DNA of 64,000 nt, from the NCBI RefSeq assembly GCF_001494595.1, contig NZ_LN929908.1:2579716-2643715 (forward strand), read 5' to 3'. Positions 10,229 through 20,100 of this stretch are shown here, one piece after another. The position numbers and the translations under genes were made by a program. The notes below the pieces were generated by a model that was given only the letters and a program-made list of their open reading frames with translations, ran no database searches and was not told the origin of the DNA. Source of the stretch: Mycobacterium sp. M26. Lineage in GTDB: Bacteria > Actinomycetota > Actinomycetes > Mycobacteriales > Mycobacteriaceae. Every line of letters begins with the position of its first letter. Within the stretch, counting starts at the first letter, position 1.

Positions 10229-11304
10229 GGGTCGTCACCTCTCGGTCCGTTGCCACTCGGTCCCTCCACCCCGTCCCCCTGTCGCGTTGCCCCAGCTCGC
10301 ATTGGGGCAGCGGCCGGAAGAGTCTGTGTCGCGGGAACGGTTCCCCGTGTGCGCACACCTTCGAGCGCTGCGGCCAGCTTCGCCGGGTCATGTAAAGGTG
10401 TACCAGGTCTGGACACGTCAGCAAACTGAACTGACGCTTCTATCACGCTCGCGGTGCGGCGAAGTTGATCACGTTCGCGGTCCGAGGGCACCGAAGCGGC
10501 GTCCACGATGATCTCGTGTACGGAGAAGCCGGGAGCGTGCTGGGTCAGGACATGGAGATGGCGCTCTGCCGAGAAGCCCGCCGTCTCCCCCGGCTCGGCG
10601 GCCAGGTTGAGTACCAGGGCCCGCCGCGCGGTGGTGTTCTTCAGTGCCGCCGCCAGTCCGGGCACCAGCACGTGCGGGATCACACTGGTGAACCAGGAAC
10701 CCGGACCCAGCACCACCAGATCGGCCGCCATGATCGCGTCGACCGCCTGACGGGTGGCGGGCGGATCGCCGGGCAGCAGCCGCACCCGGCGCACCTTGCC
10801 CGGGGTGGTGGCCACGGCCACCTGGCCGCGGATCACCCGGCTCATCCGGGGGTCACCTTCCAGCCCGGCGACGTCAGCCTCGATCTGCAGCGCGATCGGG
10901 CACATCGGGAGTACCCGGCCCTTCACACCGAGCACCCGGCCGAGCTCGTCGAGCGCGGCCACCGGATCGGCCAGCACCTCGTTGAGGCCGGCCAGGATGA
11001 GGTTGCCGATCGGGTGGCCGGCCAGGGCACCGCTACCACCGAACCGGTGCTGGATGATCGTGGCCCACAACCGGCCGTGCGGACTGTCAGAAGCCAACGC
11101 CGCCAACGCCATTCGCAGATCACCCGGGGGCACCACGTCGAGCTCGCTGCGCAGCCGGCCGGATGATCCACCGTCGTCGGCCACGGTGACCACGGCCGTG
11201 ACATGCGGGGTGATCCGGCGTGCCGCCGACAGCGTCGCATAGAGGCCGTGCCCACCGCCGAGCGCGACGATGCGCGGGCTGACCTCACCGGTCGTCACAC
11301 TCAT
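10219..11304 (-). CDS. yvcK: gluconeogenesis factor YvcK (CofD-like)
   Basis: A 361-residue YvcK-family protein. In firmicutes and M. tuberculosis this family binds UDP-GlcNAc and links carbon metabolism to cell-wall synthesis (CuvA in mycobacteria). The nucleotide-sugar site is marked by VALGGGHGLYATL and VVTVADDGGSSGRLR; DLVVLGPGSWFTSVIPHVLV follows. ATG 11304 overlaps the rapZ stop in an ATGA arrangement, and its own stop overlaps the start of whiA, so the four genes are probably translated as one coupled unit. The C-terminus carries a Pro/Gly/Ala-rich tail. Confidence 0.93.
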   Translation of the reverse strand: MSVTTGEVSPRIVALGGGHGLYATLSAARRITPHVTAVVTVADDGGSSGRLRSELDVVPPGDLRMALAALASDSPHGRLWATIIQHRFGGSGALAGHPIGNLILAGLNEVLADPVAALDELGRVLGVKGRVLPMCPIALQIEADVAGLEGDPRMSRVIRGQVAVATTPGKVRRVRLLPGDPPATRQAVDAIMAADLVVLGPGSWFTSVIPHVLVPGLAAALKNTTARRALVLNLAAEPGETAGFSAERHLHVLTQHAPGFSVHEIIVDAASVPSDRERDQLRRTASVIEASVQFADVSRPGTPLHDPAKLAAALEGVRTRGTVPATQTLPAAAPMRAGATRQGDGVEGPSGNGPRGDDPWR

Positions 11305-12221
11305 TCGCGACCCAGATCCCGGTGCAGCACGCGCACGGTCAGTCCCCGGTTCTCGTCGAGCAGGCCGGCCAGCGCCTCGGCCATCGCCACGCTGCGGTGC
11401 TTGCCGCCCGTGCAACCGATGGCCACCGTCATGTATCGCTTCCCCTCTCGGCTGTAGCCGTCCACCACGAGCTTCAGCAGCTGATGGTAGGTCTGCAGGA
11501 ACTCCGTGGCGCCGGGTTGGCTCAAGACGTAATCCCGGACCGCCGGATGCTGACCGGTCTGCGGGCGCAGCTCGTCGACCCAGTGCGGGTTGGGCAGGAA
11601 CCGGACGTCCATCACCATGTCGGCGTCCATCGGCAGCCCGTATTTGAATCCGAACGATTCGACAGTAACGCTGGTCTGGGCGACGGCCTCCCCGCCGAAG
11701 GCCCGCTCGATGCTTTCCCGCAGCGCGCGCACCGACAGGGTCGAGGTGTCGATCACCAGGTCGGCGGTGGCTCGCACCGGGGCCAGCATGGCCCGTTCCG
11801 CCGCGATCCCTTCGGCCAGAGTCTGGTTGCCCTGGAGCGGATGACTGCGCCGATTGTTCTCGTAGCGCCGCACCAGGATGTCGTCGGAGGCCTCCATAAA
11901 CAGCACCCGCGGGTGGATGCCACGAGTGGCCAGTTCGCTGCGGACCGAGTCCAGGTCACCGGTGAAGCCGCGGGAGCGCACATCCATCACGACGGCCAAC
12001 TGGGTGATGCGCGATCCGGCCGCCAGGCCCAGGTCCACCATCCGGGCGATCAGCTCCGGGGGCAGGTTGTCGGCCACATACCAGCCGAGGTCCTCGAGCA
12101 CCTTGGCGGCGGTCCCCCGCCCCGCCCCGGACAGTCCGGTGACCAGCACTACGTCGATACCCGCCTCGGGCTCGGCCACCACGGCGGTCCGCCTGTCTTC
12201 GTCTGTGTCGTGTTCGGTCAT
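11301..12221 (-). CDS. rapZ: RNase adapter protein RapZ / YvcJ-family nucleotide-binding protein
   Basis: A 306-residue P-loop protein. Walker A is GLSGAGRGT near residue 30, followed by the YVADNLPPELI segment; the C-terminal domain contains GCTGGKHRSVAMAE, the phosphosugar-sensing part in E. coli RapZ. In E. coli RapZ guides RNase E to the GlmZ small RNA, but actinobacteria lack that system, so the role here is unknown. Overlaps uvrC and yvcK by four bases each (ATGA), as in the conserved actinobacterial operon. Confidence 0.93.
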   Translation of the reverse strand: MTEHDTDEDRRTAVVAEPEAGIDVVLVTGLSGAGRGTAAKVLEDLGWYVADNLPPELIARMVDLGLAAGSRITQLAVVMDVRSRGFTGDLDSVRSELATRGIHPRVLFMEASDDILVRRYENNRRSHPLQGNQTLAEGIAAERAMLAPVRATADLVIDTSTLSVRALRESIERAFGGEAVAQTSVTVESFGFKYGLPMDADMVMDVRFLPNPHWVDELRPQTGQHPAVRDYVLSQPGATEFLQTYHQLLKLVVDGYSREGKRYMTVAIGCTGGKHRSVAMAEALAGLLDENRGLTVRVLHRDLGRE

Positions 12222-14215
12222 AGCGATGCCTGCTGTGCAGTCCGATCATCGTCGACGGGCTCGGCCGTCGCAGCCGTTCCCGGCGAATCCGCCGACACCC
12301 CTAGCGCTTCCAGCACGGCAGCGGCGGTGGCGACGCCGATTCCCGGCACCGCGGTGATCTCCTCGACGCTGGCCTGCCGTAGCCGCGCCAACGATCCGAA
12401 GTGGGTCACCAGGGCCTTGCGGCGCGCCTCGCCCAGCCCGCGCACCGAGTCCAGCGCCGAGGCCGTCATCCGCTTGGACCGCTTGCTGCGGTGGTAGGAG
12501 ATGGCGAACCGGTGCGCCTCGTCACGGACCCGCTGCAACAGGTACAGCCCTTCGCTGTTGCGCGGCATGATCAGCGGGTCGGCTTCGGACGGCACCCACA
12601 CTTCCTCGAGGCGTTTGGCCAGCCCGATCACCGCGACGTCGTCGACGCCGAGTTCGTCGAGCACCGCCTGGGCGGCGTTCACCTGGGGTGCGCCGCCGTC
12701 CACTACGTAGAGGTTGGGCGGGTAGGCGAATCTGCGCGACTTGCCTTCCGGGGCCAGTTCATCGAGGGTCTGCTGGTCGCTGACGTGCCGCAGGAATCGG
12801 CGCCGGGTCACCTCGGCGATGGACGCGACGTCATCGGATCGGCCCTCGCCGGCAGCCTCCCGGATCGCGAAGTGCCGGTAGTCCGACTTACGCGGCAGGC
12901 CGTCCTCGAACACCACCAGCGAGGCCACCACATCGGTGCCCTGCACGTGACTGATGTCCACACATTCGATCCGCAACGGGGCATCGGCCAGACCGAGGGA
13001 CTCCTGAATGTTCTGCAGCGCAGCCGATCTCGCCGTGAAGTCGCCGGCCCGCTTGAGCTTGTGCTGCTGCAGCGCCTCCTGGGCATTGCGATGGACGGTC
13101 TCGGCGAGCGCCTTCTTGTCGCCGCGTTGCGGCACCCGCAGTGCCACCCGGGAGCCACGCAGCCCGGACAGCCAGTTGGCCAGCTCCTCGGCGTTGGGCG
13201 GCAGGCAGGGCACCAGCACCTCACGTGGCACCGGGTTGGTGGATTCATCTGCCGCGCTGCCCAATTCGGCTTGCTCACCGTAGAACTGAGTGAGGAACTG
13301 CTCGACCAACTGGGCCTCGGCGGAGTCGCCGGGATCGCCCGGCTTCTCGATCACCCAGCCGCGCTGACCGCGCACCCGCCCACCGCGGACATGGAACACC
13401 TGCACGGCGGCCTCGAGGTCGTCGTCGGCAAACGCGACCACGTCCGCGTCGGTGCCGTCCCCGAGCACCACGGCCTGCTTCTCCAGCGCCCGTTTGAGCG
13501 CCCCGATGTCGTCGCGCAACCGGGCGGCCCGTTCGAAGTCGAGGTCGGCGGCGGCGGCGTTCATCTGGTGTTCGAGCTCGCGGGCGAACCGGTCGGTCCG
13601 GCCGGACAGGAAGTCGCAGAAGTCGGTGACGATCTTGCGGTGCTCGTCGGCGCTGACCCGGTCGACGCACGGCGCTGAACACTTGTCGATGTAGCCCAGC
13701 AGGCAGGGCCGGCCGATCTGGTTGTGCCGCTTGAACACTCCCGCGGAGCAGGTGCGGGCCGGGAACACCCGGGTCAGCAGATCGAGAGTCTCCCGGATTG
13801 CCCAGGCATGCGAGTACGGCCCGAAGTAGCGGACACCTTTGCGGCGCGGACCGCGGTAGACGAACAGCCGCGGGTATTCCTCGTTCAGGGTCACCGCCAG
13901 CACCGGGTAGGACTTGTCGTCGCGGTAGCGGACGTTGAACCGCGGGTCGAACTCCTTGATCCAGTTGTATTCCAGCTGCAGCGCCTCGACCTCGGTGTTG
14001 ACCACCGTCCACTCCACCTTGGCGGCGGTGGTCACCATCTGCCGAGTTCTGGGGTGCAGGCTGGACAGGTCGGCGAAGTAGGAGGTCAGTCGGCTGCGCA
14101 GGCTCTTGGCCTTGCCGACGTAGATCACCCTGCCGTGGGGGTCCCGGAATCGGTAGACACCCGGCTCGACGGGGATGGATCCGGGCGCCGGGCGGTACGT
14201 CGCGGGATCGGGCAC
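12218..14215 (-). CDS. uvrC: excinuclease ABC subunit C
   Basis: Dual-incision nuclease of nucleotide excision repair, acting on UvrB-DNA complexes. The 665 residues show an N-terminal GIY-YIG domain (GVYRFRDPHGRVIYVGKAKS, residues about 19-40), a UvrB-binding UVR segment (about 205-240), the RNase H-like endonuclease core with CVDISHVQGTD, and C-terminal helix-hairpin-helix motifs around SVRGLGEARRKAL and ITAVPGIGVATAAAVLEAL. Starts with GTG 14215 and overlaps rapZ at its end. No SOS box was seen upstream, where the divergent GNAT gene begins 26 bases away. Confidence 0.96.
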   Translation of the reverse strand: MPDPATYRPAPGSIPVEPGVYRFRDPHGRVIYVGKAKSLRSRLTSYFADLSSLHPRTRQMVTTAAKVEWTVVNTEVEALQLEYNWIKEFDPRFNVRYRDDKSYPVLAVTLNEEYPRLFVYRGPRRKGVRYFGPYSHAWAIRETLDLLTRVFPARTCSAGVFKRHNQIGRPCLLGYIDKCSAPCVDRVSADEHRKIVTDFCDFLSGRTDRFARELEHQMNAAAADLDFERAARLRDDIGALKRALEKQAVVLGDGTDADVVAFADDDLEAAVQVFHVRGGRVRGQRGWVIEKPGDPGDSAEAQLVEQFLTQFYGEQAELGSAADESTNPVPREVLVPCLPPNAEELANWLSGLRGSRVALRVPQRGDKKALAETVHRNAQEALQQHKLKRAGDFTARSAALQNIQESLGLADAPLRIECVDISHVQGTDVVASLVVFEDGLPRKSDYRHFAIREAAGEGRSDDVASIAEVTRRRFLRHVSDQQTLDELAPEGKSRRFAYPPNLYVVDGGAPQVNAAQAVLDELGVDDVAVIGLAKRLEEVWVPSEADPLIMPRNSEGLYLLQRVRDEAHRFAISYHRSKRSKRMTASALDSVRGLGEARRKALVTHFGSLARLRQASVEEITAVPGIGVATAAAVLEALGVSADSPGTAATAEPVDDDRTAQQASL

Positions 14216-14241
14216 ATTCTCAGGTTAGTACCGTCGATGGC

Positions 14242-14703
14242 GTGCCCACGGCGCGCATCACCCGCCTCACCGAGTCGGACTGGGAGCAGTTCGCCCACCT
14301 CCGACTGCGGGCGCTGGCCGATGCCCTGGGCACGTCGGACGAGCAGTACCTGGCAGAGTCGACGATGACGCCGGCGCACTGGCGGGAAAGGTTGCGCGAC
14401 CACGCCCAATTCGTGGTGTTCGTCACCAACCGGCCGGCCGGCCTGATTGCCGCCCATCAGGAGGACCCCGGCACGGTGTACCTGTACTCGCTATGGCTGG
14501 ATCCACGGGTCCGGGGCAGAGGGCTGGGCCGGCAGCTCGTCGCCGCGGCCCTGGACTGGGCCCGGCGCTGCGGGGCCCGGGTGGTGACGCTACGGATGGC
14601 GCGGGACAACCACGTGGCCCGCGCGGTCTACGAGGGCCTCGGGTTCGCCGAGGTCCCCGACGACAGCCTCACCGAAGTGGCGATGACGCTCAGGATCGGG
14701 TGA
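14242..14703 (+). CDS. GNAT-family N-acetyltransferase
   Basis: A 153-residue single-domain acetyltransferase. The acetyl-CoA pyrophosphate-binding motif is VRGRGLGRQLV at about residues 90-100, and the C-terminal strand-helix ARAVYEGLGFAEV is typical of the Rim/amino-group acetylating GNATs. The substrate cannot be read from sequence. GTG 14242 is the start, divergent from uvrC; the 3' end overlaps the convergent PH-domain gene by 14 bases. Confidence 0.85.
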   Translation: MPTARITRLTESDWEQFAHLRLRALADALGTSDEQYLAESTMTPAHWRERLRDHAQFVVFVTNRPAGLIAAHQEDPGTVYLYSLWLDPRVRGRGLGRQLVAAALDWARRCGARVVTLRMARDNHVARAVYEGLGFAEVPDDSLTEVAMTLRIG

Positions 14704-15154
14704 TGTCCGGCCGGTAGGTCGCCAGCAGCGAGCGCATGGTCTCCATCGCCTCGACAGCTCGTTCGCCGTCCACCGACTGAATGGCCACCACGGGCACATA
14801 CTCGAAGTCGGCGATGTCCACCCGGGCCCAACGCGAGCCCTCGGGGAAGCTCACGTCGACGACCTCGTCCCAGGGCACGACCCGCTCCACCAGGAGGTTG
14901 CGCACCCCGATCCCGGCGGGACCGATCCGCACCCGCGGCATGGCGAGCAGCAGGATGGCCGCACCCAGAACGATGCCGAGCAATCCCATCGCGAATTGGT
15001 CAGCAGGCTGGATGTAGGCGCCGGTGAATTTGATCGTGGAAAAGATTCCGACGGTGATGCCCGCCGTGGCGACGATGAAGGCCGCGATGTAGGCGACGAT
15101 CGGGACCAGTCGCGGCCGAAGCACGACATCCCATTCCGTGGTGGATTCGCTCAT
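14690..15154 (-). CDS. PH-domain membrane protein (Rv1417-like)
   Basis: A 154-residue protein with two transmembrane helices (about residues 18-40 and 53-73) followed by a bacterial PH-like domain (bPH) containing VVPWDEVVDVSFPEGSRWAR. Its ATG at 15154 overlaps the ribH stop as ATGA, the same arrangement as M. tuberculosis Rv1416-Rv1417. Translational coupling to lumazine synthase suggests it is made with the riboflavin enzymes, but no role in flavin metabolism is established. Confidence 0.82.
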   Translation of the reverse strand: MSESTTEWDVVLRPRLVPIVAYIAAFIVATAGITVGIFSTIKFTGAYIQPADQFAMGLLGIVLGAAILLLAMPRVRIGPAGIGVRNLLVERVVPWDEVVDVSFPEGSRWARVDIADFEYVPVVAIQSVDGERAVEAMETMRSLLATYRPDITRS

Positions 15155-15630
15155 GCCCCGCGAAGGTGACGCAGCGTCAAGGCGGTCGAGAGAGCAGCGG
15201 CCGCCGCCTGGGCGCCCTTGTCCTCGGCCGAACCGGGCAGACCAGCCCGGTCGAGGGCCTGCTCCTCGTTGTTGGTCGTCAGCACCCCGTTGGCCACCGG
15301 CGTCGCTTCGTCCAGCGACACCCGGGTCAGCCCCTGCGTCACCGCGTCGCACACGTAGTCGAAATGCGGTGTCTGTCCGCGGATCACCACACCGAGGGCC
15401 ACCACCGCATCGTGGGTGCGCGCGAGTTCCTGTGCCACAACCGGGATTTCGATGGCCCCGAGCACGCGGACCACCGTAGGCTCGGCGATACCGGAATCCT
15501 CGGCGACCCGACGGGCACCGTCGAGCAGTGCATTGCAGATCTTCGCGTGCCAGGTGCTGGCGACGATGGCCAGCGACAGCTCGGATGCATCCATCTCCGG
15601 AAGGTCCGGAATGCCTGCGCCGCCGCTCAT
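15151..15630 (-). CDS. ribH: 6,7-dimethyl-8-ribityllumazine synthase
   Basis: Penultimate riboflavin enzyme: condenses 5-amino-6-ribitylaminouracil with dihydroxybutanone phosphate. The 159 residues show LAIVASTWHAKICNALLDGA at the N-terminus, GAIEIPVVAQELA and VVALGVVIRGQTPHFDYV with the active-site histidine following, all standard for the icosahedral enzyme family. Start ATG 15630 lies ten bases beyond the ribA2 stop. Ends in an ATGA overlap with the PH-domain gene. Confidence 0.96.
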   Translation of the reverse strand: MSGGAGIPDLPEMDASELSLAIVASTWHAKICNALLDGARRVAEDSGIAEPTVVRVLGAIEIPVVAQELARTHDAVVALGVVIRGQTPHFDYVCDAVTQGLTRVSLDEATPVANGVLTTNNEEQALDRAGLPGSAEDKGAQAAAAALSTALTLRHLRGA

Positions 15631-15640
15631 TTGGCGAACC

Positions 15641-16918
15641 TCACAGGGCGCCGCCCAGATCGCCGGGCAGCCGCACAGCCTCATCGAAGTCGTCCAGACC
15701 GGTCAGGTCGTGCCCCATCCGGTCCCGCTTGGTCATCAGGTACCGGATGTTCTCGGCGTTGGCGCGGACCGGCAGCGGGACGCGCTCGATGATGTGCAAG
15801 CCGTACCCGTCCAGACCGACACGCTTGGCCGGGTTGTTGGTGAGCAGCCGCATCGAGCGCACACCGAGGTCCACCAGAATCTGGGCGCCGATGCCGTAGT
15901 CGCGGGCGTCGGCGGGCAGGCCGAGTTCCAGATTGGCGTCGACGGTGTCGGCGCCGGCGTCCTGCAGCTGATAGGCCTGCAGCTTGTGCATGAGGCCGAT
16001 GCCGCGGCCCTCGTGGCCGCGCATATAGAGCACGATGCCGCGGCCTTCGCGGGCCACCATGGCCAGTGCGGCATCCAGCTGCGGGCCGCAGTCGCAGCGC
16101 CGGGAACCGAACACGTCACCGGTGAGGCATTCGGAGTGCACCCGGACCAGGACGTCGTGGCCGTCGTTCTCCGGGCCGGCGATGTCACCGCGTACCAGAG
16201 CGACGTGTTCGACCTCTTCGTAGACGCTGGAGTAGCCGACGGCGCGGAACTCGCCGTGCCGGGTCGGGATGCGCGCCTCGGCGATGCGCTCGATGTGCTT
16301 CTCGTGCTTGCGGCGCCATTCGATGAGGTCGGCGATGGAGATCAGGGCCAGGTTGTGCTCGTCGGCGAAGACCCGCAGCTCGTCGGTCTGGGCCATCGCG
16401 CCTTCGTCCTTCTGGCTGACGATCTCGCAGATGGCACCGGCCGGCTGCAGACCGGCCATCCGGGCCAGGTCGACGGCGGCTTCGGTGTGGCCGGGGCGGC
16501 GCAGTACGCCGCCGTCCTTGGCCCGCAGCGGCACGACGTGGCCGGGCTTGGAGAAGTCTTCGGCGACACTGGTCGGATCAGCCAGCAACCGCATCGTGGT
16601 CGCCCGGTCCGAGGCCGAAATGCCGGTTCCGACACCAATTTTGGCGTCGACGGTGACGGTGTAGGCGGTGCCGTGCTTGTCCTGGTTGACCGCGTACATC
16701 GGCAGCAGTCCGAGCCGATCGCAGATCTCGCCGTCCAGCGGCACACACAGATAGCCGGAGGTGTAGCGGACCATGAACGCCACGAGTTCGGGGGTGGCCT
16801 TCTCGGCGGCGAAGATGAGGTCGCCCTCGTTCTCGCGGTCCTCGTCATCGATGACGACGACGGCCTTCCCTGCCGCGATATCGGCAACCGCCCTCTCGAC
16901 GGTATCCAGCCTCGTCAT
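15641..16918 (-). CDS. ribBA: bifunctional 3,4-dihydroxy-2-butanone-4-phosphate synthase / GTP cyclohydrolase II
   Basis: Supplies both precursors of riboflavin. Residues 1 to about 200 are the RibB domain (VVVIDDEDRENEGDLIFAAE, the acidic metal-binding loop), and about 205-400 the RibA domain, with zinc cysteines in SECLTGDVFGSRRCDCG and the GTP-binding RGHEGRGIGL. The ATG at 16918 (MTRLDTVERA) gives 425 residues, the length of the M. tuberculosis protein RibA2; a longer in-frame ATG at 16954 is less likely. No FMN riboswitch-like structure was recognised in the upstream 190 bases. Probably cotranscribed with ribH. Confidence 0.96.
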   Translation of the reverse strand: MTRLDTVERAVADIAAGKAVVVIDDEDRENEGDLIFAAEKATPELVAFMVRYTSGYLCVPLDGEICDRLGLLPMYAVNQDKHGTAYTVTVDAKIGVGTGISASDRATTMRLLADPTSVAEDFSKPGHVVPLRAKDGGVLRRPGHTEAAVDLARMAGLQPAGAICEIVSQKDEGAMAQTDELRVFADEHNLALISIADLIEWRRKHEKHIERIAEARIPTRHGEFRAVGYSSVYEEVEHVALVRGDIAGPENDGHDVLVRVHSECLTGDVFGSRRCDCGPQLDAALAMVAREGRGIVLYMRGHEGRGIGLMHKLQAYQLQDAGADTVDANLELGLPADARDYGIGAQILVDLGVRSMRLLTNNPAKRVGLDGYGLHIIERVPLPVRANAENIRYLMTKRDRMGHDLTGLDDFDEAVRLPGDLGGAL

Positions 16919-17106
16919 CTTTGCCGCCTGCTCTCTGACCTGATCTTGCTGCACACAGTATGAACCACGAGTGGACCCAAGTTATTGCCCGTCCTCGTCA
17001 GTGGTCCGCTTAGTTGGTCGGCGAGGGTCCGCGACACCGATATGCGCAGGCCAGGGCGTGGTGTGACGTGGGCGACAGGATGGGCCGCCGCGGGGATCAG
17101 GGTGGA

Positions 17107-20100
17107 TCAGACCTGCTTCTGGCCCGGCGTGCTGGTCACCACGCCGTTGAGGGTCCTCCAGTACCCGTCGTAGACGGTGATGGTGAAGGAGGAGAACTTG
17201 GTGAGGGCGGCGGTGCCGAGGTTGAGGCTGCCGGTCAGGGAGTCCCCGGTGGAGACGATGTATCCCGAGCCGGGGTTGGCGTTACTGGGCGGGGCGCTGA
17301 GTCTCGTGGTCGAGATCGTCTCGCCATCGGGATCAGTCGCCTTGATGGACGTCCAGCTATTGCCGACCTTGACGGCGCTCGTAACCGGGTCCCGGTTTTC
17401 GGCGTAGATCGGGACGACCACCTTAACGGTGCTGGTGCCGCCGTAACCGTCGGTGACGGTGACGTTGAACCAGTCGGTCGTTTGCGCCGTGGTGGCCCCC
17501 ATCTTGGCCGCGGCGTGGAAGTAGGCCGCGCTCTGGCTGATCGAATACGACATGGTGCCGTTGGAGTTGACGGTCACGGTGCCGCCGTTGGCGGTGGTGA
17601 TGGTGCCGCCGCTGGCCAGGGCGAAGGTCGTGCCGGTGCCGTCGAACTTGTTGTTGATCAGGAGTGCGTCGGAGTCGCCGTCGCTGGCGGCGAACGTGAG
17701 GCCGGTGATCGTCTGGACTCCGGCCGCGTTGGGGTTGGTCTTGGATCCCGGACTGGACAACGTGACCGTCCCGGAGCCGCCGTTGACCGTCACCGTGGGT
17801 GCGGTGTTGGCGACCGTCGGGGCGACGTTGATGGTGGCGATGACCACCGACTTGCCGGTGGCATCGGTGGCCGTGATGGTGAACGAATCGTCCGGGGTCG
17901 TCGTGTGGCCCAAACCGGCTGTGCGGGTGTAGGTGTAGGTGCCGTTGGCGTTGACCACCACCGTGCCCTTCGACGGGCCGGTACCCAGGCTGTAGCTCAG
18001 ACCCAGGCCGGTGTCGCCGGCCGGGACGTTCAGCGAGCCGCTCGTGGAACCGGGCACACCGTTGGTGTTGGTCTGCGGCGACGGTGTGGTCAGGCCGTTC
18101 AGCGTGACCGTCGCGGTGGTGACCCCGCCGTGATTGTCGTCGACCTGCACCTGGAACGAATCCGAGGTGACCCCCACCTTGGGGATGTAGGTGAACGAGG
18201 TGCCGCTCATCGTGACAATGCCGCCATTGGTGGTGTACGCCGATCCGCCACTGGCGTTGAGCAGGCTGTAGGTCAGGCTGTCGCCGTCACCGTCGGAGCC
18301 GCCCGAGATGCTGCCGCGCACCACGCCAAGGCCACTGGTACTCGAACTCGCGACACTGCCGCTCAACGTCGGCGCCGCGTTCTGCTTTTCGATCGGGACC
18401 CCATACGTCACGTTGGTGGTGCCGCCGAACGCATCGCTGACCGCGACTGTGAACGTGTCACCGGGGTCACCGACCACCGCGTGGTCATGCCAGTAACTGT
18501 CCGAGACCCCGAACCACGCATACTTCTGGTTCGTGTAGGTGAACGACCCGTTGGCGGCGACTGTGATGGTCCCACCATTGGCGGTGCTGTAGGTACCCGC
18601 CGCCCACGTGACCGTATCACCTTCAGCGTCAAGGGCTTTCAACGTGCCCGACGTGCTCTGCTTGTCGTACGGACCGACAATCCGATCCAGCGACGAGCTG
18701 GCCACGGTCACACCGTTACCCACCGGTGCGGTGTTGGCGACCGTCGGGGCGACGTTGATGGTGGCGATGACCACCGACTTGCCGGTGGCATCGGTGGCCA
18801 TGATGGTGAACGAATCGTTCGGGGTCGTGGTGTGGCCCAAACCGGCTGTGCGGGTGTAGGTGTAGGTGCCGTTGGCGTTGACCACCACGGTGCCCTTCGA
18901 CGGGCCGGTGCCCAAGCTGTAGGTCAGACCCAGTCCGGTATCGCCAGCCGGGACGTTCAGCGAACCGTTGGTGACACCGCCGGTGGCGTTGATATTGGTC
19001 TGCGGCGACGGTGTGGTCAGGCCGTTCAGCGTGACCGTCGCCGTGGTCACACCACCGTGACCGTCGTCGACCTGCACCTGGAACGAATCCGAGCTGACAC
19101 CCACCTTGGGGACGTAGGTGAACGAGGTGCCACTCATCGTGACGATCCCACCGTTGGTGGTGTACGCCGATCCGCCACTGGTGTTGAGCAATTGGTAGGT
19201 CAGGCTGTCGCCGTCACCGTCGGAGCCGCCCGAGATGGTGCCCCGCACCACGCCTAGGCCACTGGTGCTCGAACTGGCGACACTGCCACTCAACGTCGGC
19301 GCCTTGTTGAGCGATGCGATCGGCACCGAGTAGGTCACCGCAGTGGTGCCACCGAAGTCATCACTGACGTTGACGGTGAAGGTGTCAACCGCTCCGACAG
19401 GCTGGTGCCAGTAGGCATCATGGGTGTGGATCAGCAACCCGTCGTCGTAGGCGTCCTTCTCCATCTTGTAGCTGAACGTGCCGTCGGCGTTGACCGTGAC
19501 CGTGCCGCCGTTGGTCGTGGTGTAGGTACCAGCGGCGAAATGCACCGCATCGTTGTTGGGGTCGGTCGCGTGAAGCGTGCCGGCCGTCAGCTGGATGTCG
19601 GACCAGTTGAGGACTCCGACATTGGTGTAGACCGGCGGACCGACGGGTGAGTTCGTGGTGAGCCCGGTGCCCACCGGCGCGCTGTTGGCGACGGTCGGGT
19701 TGACGGCGAAACTCATGGTGACCGTGCGACCGTTGGCGTCGGTGGCGATCACCGTGACCACGTCACCGGGTGTCGTCGTATGACCCAGGCTCGAGTCGCG
19801 CGTGTAGGTGAAGGCGCCCGTGGCCGGATTCCACGCCGTGACGGTGCCCTTCGACGGGGCGCCGCCCAGCGTGTAGGTGAACATTCCCGAATCGAGGGCC
19901 GGTGTCGGCACGTTCCCGGTCACCACGTTCTGCGTCGAGGTGTTGATGTTGGCAGGGGTGAGCGTGGTGCTGTTGGCCACCGTGACCGTCGTGATGGTGC
20001 TGCCGCCGTGGGCATCGGTCATCTGCACCTGGAAGGACTGCGTGGCACCCGCTGTCGACGTCGAGACGTAGGTGAAACTTCCGTCTGCGTTGAGGGTGAT

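Noticed and set aside
16919..17106. FMN riboswitch ahead of ribA2
   Set aside because: The conserved FMN aptamer segments could not be recognised in this 188-base gap; the gap ahead of ribC (23753-23928) also showed none.
17014..19257. Long plus-strand open frame opposite the large repeat protein
   Set aside because: It mirrors the repeats of the real gene, has no recognisable domain and no ribosome-binding site.
17801..19302. CRISPR-like repeats
   Set aside because: Only two long copies inside a coding frame with no regular short repeat-spacer pattern.
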